A stretch of 64,000 nucleotides of DNA, from assembly GCA_949752795.1 (NCBI GenBank), contig CATKHW010000566.1, positions 682,001 to 746,000 on the forward strand, in the 5' to 3' direction. The notes below the pieces were generated by a model. The model did no database searches and was not told the origin of the DNA. It worked only from the letters and a program-made list of their open reading frames with translations. Numbering within the stretch: position 1 is the first letter of the stretch; each line of letters starts with the position of its first letter. A program made the translations under genes and the position numbers. Source of the DNA: Hyperoodon ampullatus. Lineage: Eukaryota > Chordata > Mammalia > Artiodactyla > Ziphiidae. Below, one piece after another: positions 25,763 through 39,662 of the stretch.

Positions 25763-27427
25763 CAAGCAAGCGGGCAATCTAAATCTGCATTACAAAGAAG
25801 TATCACTTCCCACCAATCAAAAGGGACATCCACAAAATGTGTAAAAACCAGAAAGGCAAGACAGGCCCTGGAGAACAGGGAGCCTTTTTATGCTGATGGG
25901 CGGGATGTAAATTGCCACCTGCCTCTCTGGAGGAGTACATTGTGTTCCCTAAAACAAGTAAAGAACAGAGCTACAGAGCCAAGGGCACTTCCAGTCTAGG
26001 GAATATACCTTGGGAAAACTGAAAATCAATAAGACAGAGCCACCCCAAAATTTAGGGCTGCACTGCTTACAAGGACCTCAAATTGGGTACACCTTAAATA
26101 TCCCAGGAAATATAAAAATGGTTCAAAAAATTGTGGTACTTACGTACGATGGAATATCCCTCAGCCATGAAATCAATGTCATAAGACCAGTAGCAGCAAA
26201 ATGGGTGGATTCAGGTACGATGATTCTAAGTGAAATAAGTCACACAGAAAAAGAAACTTATCATAAGATATCACTTATGAAGATCCTGTAATCACGGCTA
26301 CACTTGAACTGAGTTAGGAAAGAGAACAGTGTCTCACATTTAGAAAACACTCTTATGCCTGCTTAAGGGGGAAGGAGAGGTGGGTTGATGCATAAAACCA
26401 GAGTTTGATATAAGCACAGGGACCGTTCTATAAACCAACTATGGAATAGACAAGACCTACTCCTTCCTCAGTGAAAGGGACTCAAAACCCCATATTTCCC
26501 GCAGAGGAATATATCTGACTAGTAAGAATCTTAAAACCTATGTATTGATATGTCTCCATAAGGGAATCAAGTGTGTCTAGACTGGCATAAACATGGCAGC
26601 GAGAATCAGCTCAAACCCACTCTAAAAAGGAATTTCAAAAAAAAACAAAAAAAAATGGGAAATTCTTTACAATTCCTTCAGGGTCTCTGATGAAACCTGG
26701 AATCACCCTATCTAAAATGACAGCTGGATGTGGCATAAGGAGGGACACTTGGGACTGAGACAATTGGTGAGATTGGGTGAGCAAATGCAGACCCTTTAAA
26801 GCCCAAATGCCTGGCACCCATTCCATGGGTCCCAACTCTCCAGGTTGAAGGGAATATTACTACAGTTATAACATGTACGGGAAACCTAGAGAACGGACAC
26901 ACTGTGAATACGAAAGGTTTCTAAAACTCAACGAATAGTTCCTCTCCTGGTGCTCCGGTTTGATTTCCATCTGCTTTACTATCAATCTCCCAACTTGGAG
27001 AGACAGCCCCTATAACCTCCTGGTTCGCACAGGTTTCCAATTTGGCAGAGGATGAAAGGGAAGAGGGAGAACCAATGAGAGAGTAGCTGTTAGGCATTTG
27101 GACGGGCACATATCACTCTAACTTCCCGGCAGGAAGAAGAATTAACCAAAGTCTCAGGCCCCCACCGGGAACCAGCATAGGTCCTGAACCAAAATTTTGG
27201 ACTTGCGGTCAGCTCACAAAAAAACGAGTTGAAAAATGGAGCTCAGGGGCACAGCAATTCAGAAACTGGCCGAGTAATAAAGGACAACTATCGTCCAAAA
27301 ATCTGTTGAGGGAAGGCAACGAGGCGGACTTGAAAGCGAGGCAGAATAGCAGGAAACAGATTTCAAGAGGTACGTTGGAATCGCCTTTAAAGCACAGGAA
27401 GAGGGGCACAAGTTCGACAATGATGCA

Positions 27428-27501
27428 CTTGGCCAAAAAGGGTGTAATCGTTTTCTCCTGAATATATTCAGGAGAAAACGCATACGCTCTTTTTGGCCAA
27501 G
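27428..27501. repeat. Satellite palindrome 8
   Basis: The left arm reads GGTGTAATCG (three substitutions against GGCGTATGCG). The right arm has CGCTCTTTTTGG. The core and the TTGGCCAA ends are intact. Confidence 0.9.
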
Positions 27502-29164
27502 CAAGCAAGCGGGCAATGCAAATCTGCACTACACAGAAGTATCAATTCTCACCGGTCAAAAGGGACATCCACAAAATGTGTAAAAACAAGAAAGGCAAGA
27601 CAGGCCCTGGAGAACAGGGAGCCTTGTTATGCTGATGGGCGGGATGTAAATTGCCAACTGCCTCTCTGGAGGAGTGCATTGTGTTCCCTAAAACAAATAA
27701 ACAACAGAGCTACAGAGCCAAGGGCACTTCCAGTCTAGGGAATATACCTTGGGAAAACTGAAATTCAATAAGACAGAGCCACCCCAGAATTTAGGGCTGC
27801 ACTGCTTACAAGGACCTCAACTTGGGTACACCTTAAATATACCAGGAAATAAAAAAATGGTTCAAAAAATTGTGGTACTTACGTATGATGGAATATCCCT
27901 CAGCCATGAAATCAATGTCATAAGACCAGTAGGAGCAAAGTGGGTGGATTCAGGTACGATGATTCTAAGTGAAATAAGTCACACAGAAAAAGAAACTTAT
28001 CCTAAGATATCACTTATGAAGATCCTGTAAACATGGCTACATTTGAACTGAGTTAGGAAAGAGAACAGTGTCTCACATTTAGAAAACACTCTTATGCCTG
28101 CTTAGGCAGAAGGAGAGGTGGGGTGATGCCTAAAAGCAGAGTTTGATATAAGCACAGGTACCGTTCCAAAAACCAACTATGGAATAGACAAGACCTACAC
28201 CTTCCTCACTGAAAGGGATCAAAACCCCATATTTCCCGCAGAGGAATATATCTGACAAGTAAGAATCTTAAAACCTATGTATTGATATGTCTCCGTAAGG
28301 GAATCAAGTGTGTCTAGACTGGCATAAACATGGCAGCGAGAATCAGCTCAAACCCACTCTAAAAAGGAATTTCAAAAACAAAACAAAAAAACTGGGAAAT
28401 TCTTTACAATTCCTTCAGGGTCTCTGATGAAACCTGGAATGACCCTATCTACAATGACAGCTGGATGTGGCATAAGGAGGTACACTTGGGACTGAGACGA
28501 TTGGTGAGATTGGGTGAGCAAATGCAGACCCTTTAAAGCCCAAATGCCTGGCACCCATTCCATGGGTCCCAACTCTCCAAGTTGAATGGAATATTACTAC
28601 AGTTATAACATGTACGGGAAACCTAGAGAACGGACACACTGTGAATACGAAAGGTTTCTAAAACTCAACGAATAGTCCCTCTCCTGGTGCTCCGGTTTGA
28701 CTTTCCATCTGCTTTACTATCAATCTCCCAACTTGGAGAGACAGCCCCTTTAACCTCCTGGTTCGCACAGGTTTCCAATTTGGCAGAGGATGAAAGGGAA
28801 GAGGGAGAACCAATGAGAGAGTTGCTGTTAGGCATTTGGACGGGCACATATCACTCTAACTTCCCGGCAGGAAGAATAATTAACCAAAGTCTCAGCCTCC
28901 CACCGGGAACCAGCTTAGGTCCTGAACCAAAATTTTGGACTTGCTGTCAGCTCACAAATAACGAGTTGAAAAATGGAGCTCAGGGGCACAGCAATTCACA
29001 AACTGGCCGAGTAATAAAGGACAACTACCGTCCAAAAATCTGTTGAGGGAAGGCAACGAGGCGGACTTGAAAGCGAGGCAGAATAGCAGGAAACAGATTT
29101 CAAGAGGTACGTTGGAATCGCCTTTAAAGCACAGGAAGAGGGTCACAACTTCGACAATGATGCA

Positions 29165-29239
29165 CTTGGCCAAAAAAGGGCGTATGCCTTTTCTCCTGAA
29201 TATATTCAGGAGAAAACGCATACGCCCTTTTTTGCCAAG
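29165..29239. repeat. Satellite palindrome 9
   Basis: Both arms carry a run of six A or T where the consensus has five, so the run length changed on both sides. One extra mismatch (GCC for GCG) is on the left arm, and the right end reads TTGCCAAG. Confidence 0.9.
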
Positions 29240-30902
29240 CAAGCAAGCGGGCAATGCAAATCTGCACTACAAAGATGTATCACTTCCCACCGGTCAAAAG
29301 GGACATCCACAAAATGTGTAAAAACCAGAAAGGCAAGACAGGCCCTGGAGAACAGGGAGCCTTGTTATGCTGAAGGGCGGGATGTAAATTGCCAACTGCC
29401 TCTCTGGAGGAGTGCATTGTGTTCCCTAAAACAAGTAAACAACAGTGCTACAGAGCCAAGGGCACTTCCAGTCTAGGGAATATACCTTGGGAAAACTGAA
29501 AATCAATAAGACAGAGCCTCCCCAAAATTTAGGGCTGCACTGCTTACAAGGACCTCAATTTGGGTACACCTTAAGTACACCAGGAAATATAAAAATGGTT
29601 CAAAAATTTGTGTTACTTATGTACGATGGAATATCCCTCAGGCATGACATCAATGTCATAAGACCAGTAGCAGCAAAATGGGTGGATTCAGGTACGATGA
29701 TTGTAAGTGAAATAAGTCACACAGAAACAGAAACTTATCATAAGATATCACTTATGAAGATCCTGTAAACATGGCTACACTTGAACTGAGTTAGGAAAGA
29801 GAACAGTGTCTCACATTTAGAAAACACTCTTATGCCTGCTTAAGGGGGAAGGAGAGGTGGGGTGATGCCTAAAAGCAGAGTTTGATATAAGCACAGGTAC
29901 CGTTCCAAAAACCAACTATGGAATAGACAAGACCTACACCTTCCTCAGTGAAAGGGACTCAAAACCCCATATTTCCTGCAGAGGAATATATCTGACAAGT
30001 AAGAATCTTAAAACCTATGTATTGATATGTCTCCGTAAGGGAATCAAGTGTGTCTAGACTGGCATAAACATGGCAGCGAGAATCAGCTCAAACCCACTAT
30101 AAAAAGGAATTTCAAAAACAAAACAAAAAAACTGGGAAATTCTTTACAATTCCTTCAGCGTCTCTGATGAAACCTGGAATGACCCTATCTACAATGACAG
30201 CTGGATGTGGCATAAGGAGGTACACTTGGGACTGAGACGTTTGGTGAGATTGGGTGAGCAAATGCAGACCCTTTAAAGCCCAAATGCCAGGCACCCATTC
30301 CATGGGTCCCAACTCTCCAGGTTGAAGGGAATATTACTACAGTTATAACATGTACGGGAAACCTAGAGAAGGGACACAATGTGAATACGAAAGGTTTCTA
30401 AAACTCAACGAATAGTCCCTCTGTGGTGCTCCGGTTTGACTTTCCATCTGCTTTACTATCAATCTCCCAACTTGGAGAGACAGCCCCTTTAACCTCCTGG
30501 TTCGCACAGGTTTACAATTTGGCAGAGGATGAAAGGGAAGAGGGAGAACCAATGAGAGAGTAGCTGTTAGGCATTTGGACGGGCACATATCACTCTAACT
30601 TCCCGGCAGGAAGAAGAATTAACCAAAGTCTCAGCCCCCCACCAGGAACCAGCATAGGTCCTGAACCAAAATTTTGGACTTGCTGTCAGCTCACAAATAA
30701 CGAGTTGAAAAATGGAGGACAGGGGCCCAGCAATTCACAAACTGGCCGAGTAATAAAGGACAACTATCGTCCAAAAATCTGTTGAGGGAAGGCAACGAGG
30801 CGGACTTGAAAGCGAGGCAGAATAGCAGGAAACAGATTTAAAGAGGTATGTTGGAATCGCCTTTAAAGCACAGGAAGAGGGCACAACTTCGACAATGATG
30901 CA

Positions 30903-30976
30903 CTTGGCCAAAAAGGGCGTATGCGTTTTCTCCTGAATATATTCAGGAGAAAACGCATATGCCCTTTTTGGCCAAA
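30903..30976. repeat. Satellite palindrome 10
   Basis: The left arm is consensus. The right arm has GCATATGCCC (one CpG to TpG change) and a GCCAAAG end. Confidence 0.9.
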
Positions 30977-32639
30977 GAAGCAAGCGGGCAATGCAAATCT
31001 GCACTACAAAGAAGTATCACTTCCCACCGGTCATAAGGGACATCCACAAAATGTGTAAAAACCAGAAAGGCAAGACAGGCCCTGGAGAACAGGGAGCCTT
31101 GTTATGCTGATGGGCGGGATGTAAATTGCCAACTGCCTCTCTGGAGGAGTACATTGTGTTCCCTAAAACAAGTAAAGAACAGAGCTACAGAGCCAAGGGC
31201 ACTTCCAGTCTAGGGAATATACCTTGGGAAAACTGAAAATCAATAAGACAGAGCCACCCCAAAATTTAGGGCTGCACTGCTTACAAGGACCTCAATTTGG
31301 GTACACCTTAAGTATCCCAGGAAATATAAAAATGGTTCAAAAAATTTTGTTACTTATGTACGATGGAATATCCCTCAGCCATGACATCAATGTCATAAGA
31401 CCAGTAGCAGCAAAATGGGTGGATTCAGGTACGATGATTCTAAGTGAAATAAGTCACACAGAAACAGAAACTTATCATAAGTTATCACTTACGAAGATCC
31501 TGTAAACATGGCTACACTTGAACTTAGTTAGGAAAGAGAACAGTGTCTCACATTTAGAAAACACTCTTATGCCTGCTTAGGGAGAAGGAGAGGTGGGGTG
31601 ATGCATAAAACCAGAGTTTGATATAAGCACAGGTACCGTTCCAAAAACCAACTATGGAATAGACAAGACCTACACCTTCCTCAGTGAAAGGGACTCAAAA
31701 CCCCATATTTCCCGCAGAGGAATATATCTGACTAGTAAGAATCTTAAAACCTATGTATTGATATATCTCCATAAGGGAAACAAGTGTGTCTAGACTGGCA
31801 TAAACATGGCAGCGAGAATCAGCCCATACCCACTATAAAAAGAAATTTCAAAAACAAAACAAAAAAACTGGGAAATTCTTTACAATTCCTTCAGGGTCTC
31901 TGATGAAACCTGGAATGACCCTATCTACAATGACAGCTGGATGTGGCATAAGGAGGGACACTTGGGACTGAGATGATTGGTGAGATTGGGTGAGCAAATG
32001 CAGACCCTTTAAAGCACAAATGCCTGGCACACATTCCATGGGTCCCAACTCTCCAGGTCGAAGGGAATATAACTACAGTTATAACATGTACGGGAAACCT
32101 AGAGAATGGACACACTGTGAATACGAAAGGTTTGTAAAACTCAAGGAATAGTCCCTCTCCTGGTGCTCCGGTTTGACTTTCCATCTGCTTTACTATCAAT
32201 CTCCCAACTTGCAGAGACAGCCCCTTGAAACTCCTGGTTCACACAGGTTTCCAATTTGGCAGAGGATGAAAGGGAAGAGGGAGAACCAATGAGAGAGTAG
32301 CTGTTAGGCATTTGGCCGGGCACATATCACTCTAACTTCCCGGCAGGAAGAAGAATTAACCAAACTCTCAGCCCCCACCGGGAACCAGCACAGGTCCTCA
32401 ACCAAAATTTTGGACTTGCGTTCAGCTCACAAAAAACGAGTTGACAAATGGAGCTCAGGGGCACAGCAATTCACAAACTGGCCGAGTAATAAAGGACAAC
32501 TATCGTCCAAAAATCTGTTGAGGGAGGGCAACGTGGCGGACTTGAAAGCGACGCAGAATAGCAGGAAACAGATTTCAAGAGGTACATTGGAATTGCCTTT
32601 AAAGCACAGGAAGAGGGGCACAACTTCGACAATGATGCA

Positions 32640-32713
32640 CTTGGCCAAAAAGGGCATATGCGTTTTCTCCTGAATATATTCAGGAGAAAAGGCATATGCC
32701 CTTTTTGGCCAAG
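32640..32713. repeat. Satellite palindrome 11
   Basis: Left arm GGGCATATG and right arm CATATGCCC carry paired changes at the same CpG position, so pairing there is kept. A separate right-arm change (AAAAGGCAT) is unpaired. Confidence 0.9.
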
Positions 32714-34376
32714 CAAGCCAGCGGGCAATGCAAATCTGCACTACAAAGAAGTATCTCTTCCCACCGGTCAAAAGGAACATCCACAAAATGTGTAAAAACC
32801 AGAAAGGCAAGACAGGCCCTGGAGAACAGGGAGCCTTGTTATGCTGATGGGCGGGATGTAAATTGCCAACTGCCTCTCTGGAGGAGTGCATTGTGTTCCC
32901 TAAAACAAGTAAAGAAGAGAGCTACAGAGCCAAGGGCACTTCCAGTCTAGGGAATATACCTTGGGAAAACTGAAATTCAATAAGACAGAGCCACCCCAGA
33001 ATTTAGGGCTGCACTGCTTACAAGGACCTCAACTTGGGTACACCTTAAATATACCAGGAAATAAAAAAATGGTTCAAAAAATTGTGGTACTTACGTATGA
33101 TGGAATATCCCTCAGCCATGAAATCAATGTCATAAGACCAGTAGGAGCAAAATGGGTGGATTCAGGCACGATGATTCTAAGTGAAATAAGTCACACAGAA
33201 AAAGAAACTTATCCTAAGATATCACTTATGAAGATCCTGTAAACATGGCTACACATGAACTGAGTTAGGAAAGAGAACAGTGTCTCACATTTAGAAAACA
33301 CTCTTATGCCTGCTTAGGGAGAAGGAGAGGTGGGGTGATGACTAAACGCAGAGTTTGACATAAGCAGAGGTACCGTTCCAAAAACCAACTATGGAATAGA
33401 CAAGACCTACACCTTCCTCACTGAAAGGGATCAAAACCCCATATTTCCCGCAGAGGAATATATCTGACAAGTAAGAATCTTAAAACCTATGTATTGATAT
33501 GTCTCCATAAGGGAATCAAGTGTGTCTAGACTGGCATAAACATGGCAGCGAGAATCAGCTCAAACCCACTCTAAAAAGGAATTTCAAAAACAAAACAAAA
33601 AAACTGGGAAATTCTTTACAATTCCTTCAGGGTCTCTGATGAAACCTGGAATGATCCTATCTACAACGACAGCTGGATGTGGCATGAGGAGGGACACTAG
33701 GGACTGAGAGGATTGGTGAGATTGTGAGAGCAAATGCAGACCCTTTAAAGCACAAATGCCTGGCACCCATTCCATGGGTCCGAACTCTCCAGGTTGAAGG
33801 GAATATTACTACAGCTATAACATGTACGGGAAACCTAGAGAACGGACACACTGTGAATACGAAAGGTTTCTAAAACTCAACGAATAGTCCCTCTCCTGGT
33901 GCTCCGGTTTGACTTTCCATCTGCTTTACTATCAACCTCCCAACTTGGAGAGACAGCCCCTTTAACCTCCTGCTTCGCACAGGTTGCCAATTTGGCAGAG
34001 GATGAAAGGGAAGAGGGAGAACCAATGAGAGAGTAGCTGTTAGGCATTTGGACGGGCACATATCACTCTAACTTCCCGGCAGGAAGAAGAATTAACCAAA
34101 GTCTCAGCCCCCCACTGGGAACCAGCATAGGTCCTGAACGAAAATTTTGCACTTGCTGTCAGCTCACAAAAAACGAGTTGACAAATGGTGCTCAGGGGCA
34201 CAGCAATTCACAAACTGGCCAGGTAATAAACGACAAGTATCGTCGAAAAATCTGTTGAGGGAAGGCAACGAGGTGGACATGAAAGCGAGGCAGAATAGCA
34301 GGAAACAGATTTCAAGAGGTACATTGGAATCGCCTTTAAAGCACAGGAAGAGGGGCAAAACTTCGACAATGATGCA

Positions 34377-34450
34377 CTTGGCCAAAAAGGGCGTATGCGT
34401 TCTCTCCTGAATATATTCAGGAGAAAACGCATACGCCCTTTTTGGTCAAG
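34377..34450. repeat. Satellite palindrome 12
   Basis: One left-arm change (GCGTTCTCTCC) and one right-arm change (TTGGTCAAG); otherwise consensus. Confidence 0.9.
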
Positions 34451-36114
34451 CAAGCAAGCGGGCAAAGCAAATCTGCACTACAAAGAAGTATCACTTCCCA
34501 CCGGTCAAAAGGGACATCCACAAAATGTGTAAAAACCAGAAAGGCAAGACAGGCCCTGGAGAACAGGGAGCCTTGTTATGCTGATGGGCGGGATGTAAAT
34601 TGCCAACTGCCTCTCTGCAGGAGTGCATTGTGTTCCCTAAAACAAGTAAAGAACAGAGCTACAGAGCCAAGGGCACTTCCAGTCTAGGGAATATACCTTG
34701 GGAAAACTGAAAATCAATAAGACAGAGCCACCCCAAAATTTAGGGCTGCACTGCTTACAAGGACCTCAACTGGGGTACACCTTAAATATCCCAGGAAATA
34801 TAAAAATGGTTCAAAAAATTGTGGTACTTACGTACGATGGAATATCCCTCAGCCATGAAATCAATGTCATAAGACCAGTAGCAGCAAAAGGGGTGGATTC
34901 AGGTACGATGATTCTAAGTGAAATAAGTCACACAGAAAAAGAAACTTATCATAAGATATCACTTATGAAGATCCTGTAAACATGGCTACACTTGAACTGA
35001 GTTAGGAAATAGAAGAGTGTCTCACATTTAGAAAACACTCTTATGCCTGCTTAAGGGGGAAGGAGAGGTGGGGTGATGCATAAAACCAGAGTTTGATATA
35101 AGCACAGGTACCGTTCCAAAAACCAACTATGGAATAGACAAGACCTACACCTTCCTCAGTGAAAGGGACTCAAAACCCCATATTACCCGCAGAGGAATAT
35201 ATCTGACTAGTAAGAATCTTAAAACCTATGTATTGATATGTCTCCGTAAGGGAATCAAGTGTGTCTAGACTGGCAGAAACATGGCAGCGAGAATCAGCTC
35301 AAACTCACTATAAAAAGGAATTTAAAAAACAAAATAAAAAAACTGGGAAATTTTTACAATTCCTTCAGGGTCTCTGATGAAACCTGGAATGACCTTATCA
35401 ACAACGACAGCTGGATGTGGCATTAGGAGGGACACTTGGGACTGAGAGGATTGGTGAGATTGGGTGAGCAAATGCAGACCCTTAAAAGCAATAATGCATG
35501 GCACCCATTCCATGGGTCCTAACTCTCCAGGTTGAAGGGAATATTACTACAGCTATAACATGTACGGGAAACCTAGAGAACGGACACACTCTGAATACGA
35601 AAGGTTTCTAAAACTCAACGAATAGTCCCTCTCCTGGTGCTCCGGTTTGACGTTCCATCTGCTTTACTATCAACCTCCCAACTTGGAGAGACAGCCCCTT
35701 TAACCTCCTGGTTCACACAGGTTGCCAATTTGGCAGAGGATGAAAGGGAAGAGGGAGAACAAATGAGAGAGTAGCTGTTAGGCATTTGGACGGGCACATA
35801 TCATTCTAATTTCCCGGCAGTAAGAAGAATTAACCAAAGTCTCAGCCACCCACCGGGAACCAGTATAGGTCCTGAACCAAAATTTTGGACTTGCGGCAAG
35901 CTCACCAAAAACGAGTTGAAAAATGGAGCTCAGGGGCACAGCAATTCACAAACTGGCCAAGTAATAAAGGACAACTATCGTCCAAAAATCTGTTGAGGGA
36001 AGGCAACGAGGCGGACTTGAAAGCGAGGCAGAATAGCAGGAAACAGATTTCAAGAGGTACGTTGGAATCGCCTTTAAAGCACAGGAAGAGGGGCACAACT
36101 TCGACAATGATGCA

Positions 36115-36188
36115 CTTGGCCAAAAAGGGCGTATGCGTTTTCTCCTGAATATATTCAGGAGAAAACGCATACGCCCTTTTTGGCAAAG
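36115..36188. repeat. Satellite palindrome 13 (reference copy)
   Basis: Arms of 37 bp meeting without a spacer at GAATA/TATTC. The only deviation is GGCAAAG for GGCCAAG at the right end. The left arm starts CTTGGCCAAAAAGGGCGTAT. As DNA this could extrude as a cruciform, and as RNA it would form a long perfect hairpin. Confidence 0.95.
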
Positions 36189-36194
36189 CAAGCA

Positions 36195-37082
36195 AGCGGG
36201 CAATGCAAATCTGCACTACAAAGAAGTATCACTTCCCACCGGTCAAAAGGGACATCCACAAAATGTGTAAAAACCAGAAAGGCAAGACAGGCCCTGGAGA
36301 ACAGGGAGCCTTGTTATGCTGATGGGCGGGATGTAAATAGCCAACTGCCTCTCTGGAGGAGTGCACTGTGTTCCCTTAAACAAGTAAAGAACAGAGCTAC
36401 AGAGCCAAGGGCACTTCCAGTCTAGGGAATATACCTTGGGAAAACTGAAAATCAATAAGACAGAGCCACCACAAAATTTAGGGCTGCACTGCTTACAAGG
36501 ACCTCAACTTGGGTACACCTTAAATATCCCAGGAAATATAAAAATGGTTCAAAAAATTGTGGTACTTACGTACGATGGAATATCCCTCAGCCATGAAATG
36601 AATGTCATAAGACCAGTAGTAGCAAAATGGGTGGATTCAGGTACGATGATTCTAAGTGAAATAAGTCACACAGAAAAAGAAACTTATCATAAGATATCAC
36701 TTATGAAGATCCTGTGAACATGGCTACACTTGAACTGAGTTAGGAAAGAGAACTGTGTCTCACATTAGAAAACACTCTTATGCCTGCTTAAGGGGGAAGG
36801 AGAGGTGGGGTGATGCATAAATCAGAGTTTGATATAAGCACAGGTACCGTTCCAAAAATCAACTATGGAATAGACAAGACCTACACCTTCCTCAGTGAAA
36901 GGGACTCAAAACCCCATATTTCCCGCAGAGGAATATATCTGACTAGTAAGAATCTTAAAACCTATGTATTGATATGATTCCTTAAGGGAAACAAGTGTGT
37001 CTAGACTGGCAGAAACATGGCAGCGAGAATCAGCTCAAACCCACTATAAAAAGGAATTTCAAAAACAAAACAAAAAAACTAG
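36195..37082 (+). mobile_element. Reference monomer: L1-derived part
   Basis: In this representative monomer the sequence right of the palindrome follows an L1 in order. It starts with ATGCAAATCTGCACTACAAAGA then TATCACTTCCCACCGGTC (ORF2 3' region). It continues with GGATGTAAAT and GTTCCCTTAAACAAG, then GGAATATCCCTCAGCCATGAAA and AAGTGAAATAAGTCACACAG, then AAGATATCACTTATGAAG. It ends in 3' UTR blocks and a tail of the type AAAACAAAACAAAAAAAC at about 37065-37080. The L1 is old, with many substitutions and small deletions, and is shared by all monomers, so it predates amplification. It has no intact ORF. Confidence 0.85.
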
Positions 37083-37851
37083 GAAATTCTTTACAATTCC
37101 TTCAGGCTCTCTGATGAAACCTGGAATGACCTTATCTACAATGACAGCAGGATGTGGCATAAGGAGGGACACTTGGGACTGAGACGATCGGTGAGATTGG
37201 GTGAGCAAATGCAGACCCTTTAAAGCACAAATTCATGGCACCCATTCCATGGGTCCAAACTCTCCAGGTTGAAGGGAATATTACTACAGCTATAACATGT
37301 ACGGGAAACATAGAGAACGGACACATTGTGAATACGAAAGGTTTCTAAAACTCAACGAACAGTCCCTCTCCTGGTGCTCCAGTTTGACTTTCCATCTGCT
37401 TTACTATCAACCTCCCAACTTGGAGATACAGCCCCTTTAACCTCCTGGTTCGCACAGGTTGCCAATTTGGCAGAGGATGAAAGGGAAGAGGGAGAACCAA
37501 TGAGAGAGTAGCTGTTAGGCATTAGGACGGGCACATATAACTGGAATTTCCCTGCAGGAAGAAGAATTAAGCAAAGTCTCAGCCACCCACCGGGAACCAG
37601 TATAGGTCCTGAACCAAAATTTTGGACTTGCGGTCCGCTCACCAAAAACGAGTTGAAAAATGGAGCTCAGGGGCACAGCAATTCACAAATTGGCCGAGTA
37701 ATAAAGGACAACTATCGTCCAAAAATCTGTTGAGGGAAGGCAACGTGGCGGACTTGAAAGCGAAGCAGAATAGCAGGAAACAGATTTCAAGAGGTACGTT
37801 GGAATCGCCTTTAAAGCACAGGAAGAGGGGCACAACTTCGACAATGATGCA
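37083..37851. repeat. Reference monomer: non-L1 part
   Basis: About 770 bp from the L1 A-rich tail to the next palindrome. It includes a CCAATGAGAGAGTAG stretch, a GGGAACCAGTATAGGTCC stretch and TATCGTCCAAAAATC. I recognise no family. A retroviral LTR or another old element is possible but unsupported. A diverged copy of its right half also occurs in each 2.73 kb composite unit further right, which helps to fix its age. Confidence 0.7.
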
Positions 37852-37925
37852 CTTGGCCAAAAAGGGCGTATGCGTTTTCTCCTGAATATATTCAGGAGAA
37901 AACGCATACGCCCTTTTTCGCCAAG
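37852..37925. repeat. Satellite palindrome 14
   Basis: Consensus except one right-arm substitution (TTTTTCGCCAAG). Confidence 0.9.
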
Positions 37926-39588
37926 CAAGCAAACAGGCAATGCAAATCTGCACTACAAAGAAGTATCACTTCCCACCGGTCAAAAGGGATATCCACAAAA
38001 TGTGGAAAAACCAGAAAGGCAAGACAGGCCCTGGAGAACAGGGAGCCTTGTCATGCTGATGGGCGGGATGTAAATTGCCAACTGCCTCTCTGGAGGAGTG
38101 CATTGTGTTCCCTAAAACAAGTAAAGAACAGAGCTACAGAGCCAAGGGCACTTCCAGTCTAGGGAATATACCTTGGGAAAACTGAAAATCAATAAGACAG
38201 AGCCACCCCAAAATTTAGGTCTGCACTGCTTACAAGGACCTCAATTTGGGTACACCTTAAATATCCCAGGAAATATAAAAATGGTTCAAAAAATTGTGGT
38301 ACTTACGTACGATGGAATATCCCTCAGCCATGAAATCAATGTCATAAGACCAGTAGCAGTAAAATGGGTGGATTCAGGTATGATGATTCTAAGTGAAATA
38401 AGTCACACAGTAAAAGAAACATATCATAAGATATCACTTATGAAGATCCTGTAAACATGGCTACACTTGAACTGAGTTAGGAAAGAGAACAGTGTCTCAC
38501 ATTTAGAAAACACTCTTATGCCTGCTTAAGGGGGAAGGAGAGGTGGGGTGATGCATAAAACCAGAGTTTGATATAAGCACAGGTACCGTTCCAAAAACCA
38601 ACTATGGAATAGACAAGACCTACACCTTCCTCAGTGAAAGGGACTCAAAACCCCATATTTCCCGCAGAGGAATATATCTGACTAGTAAGAATCTTAAAAC
38701 CTATGTATTGATATGTCTCCGTAAGGGAATCAAGTGTGTCTAGACTGGCATAAACATGGCAGCGAGAATCAGCTCAAACCCACTATAAAAAGAATTTCAA
38801 AAACAAAACAAAAAAACTGTGAAATTCTTTACAATTCCTTCAGGGTCTCTGATGAAACCTGGAATGACCCTATCTACAATGACAGGTGGATGTGGCATAA
38901 GGAGGGACATTTGGGACTGAGACGATTGGTGAGATTGGGTGCGCAAATGCAGACCCTTTAAAGCACAAATGCCTGGCACCCATTCCATGGGTCCCAACTC
39001 TCCAGGTTAAAGGGAATATTACTACAGCATTAACATGTACGGGAAACCTAGAGAACGGACACACTGTGAATATGAAAGGTTTCTAAAACTCAACGAATAG
39101 TCCCTCTCCTGGTGCTCCGGTTTGACTTTCCATCTGCTTTACTATCAACCTCCCAACTTGGAGAGACAGCCCCTTTAACCTCCTGGTTCGGACAGGTTGC
39201 CAATTTGGCAGAGGATGAAAGGGAAGAGGGAGAACCAATGAGAGAGTAGCTGTTAGGCATTTGAACGGGCACATATCACGTTAATTTCCGGCAGGAAGAA
39301 GAGTTAACCAAAGTCTCAGCCCCCCACCGGGAACCAGTATAGGTCCTGAACCAAAGTTTTGGACTTGCGGTCAGCTCACCAAAAAAGAGTTGAAAAATGG
39401 AGCTCAGGGGCACAGCAATTCACAAACTGGCCGAGTAATAAAAGACAACTATCGTCCAAAAATCTGTTGAGGGAAGGCAACGAGGAGGACTTGAATGCGA
39501 GGCAGAATAGCAGGAAACAGATTTCAAGAGGTACATTGGAATCGCCTTTAAAGCACAGGAAGAGGGGCACAACTTCGACAATGATGCA

Positions 39589-39662
39589 CTTGGCCAAAAA
39601 GGGCGTATGCGTTTTCTCCTAAATATATTCAGGAGAAAACGCATATGCCCTTTTTGGCCAAG
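39589..39662. repeat. Satellite palindrome 15
   Basis: The core reads AAATATATTC (G to A) and the right arm has GCATATGCCC. The outer arms are consensus. Confidence 0.9.
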
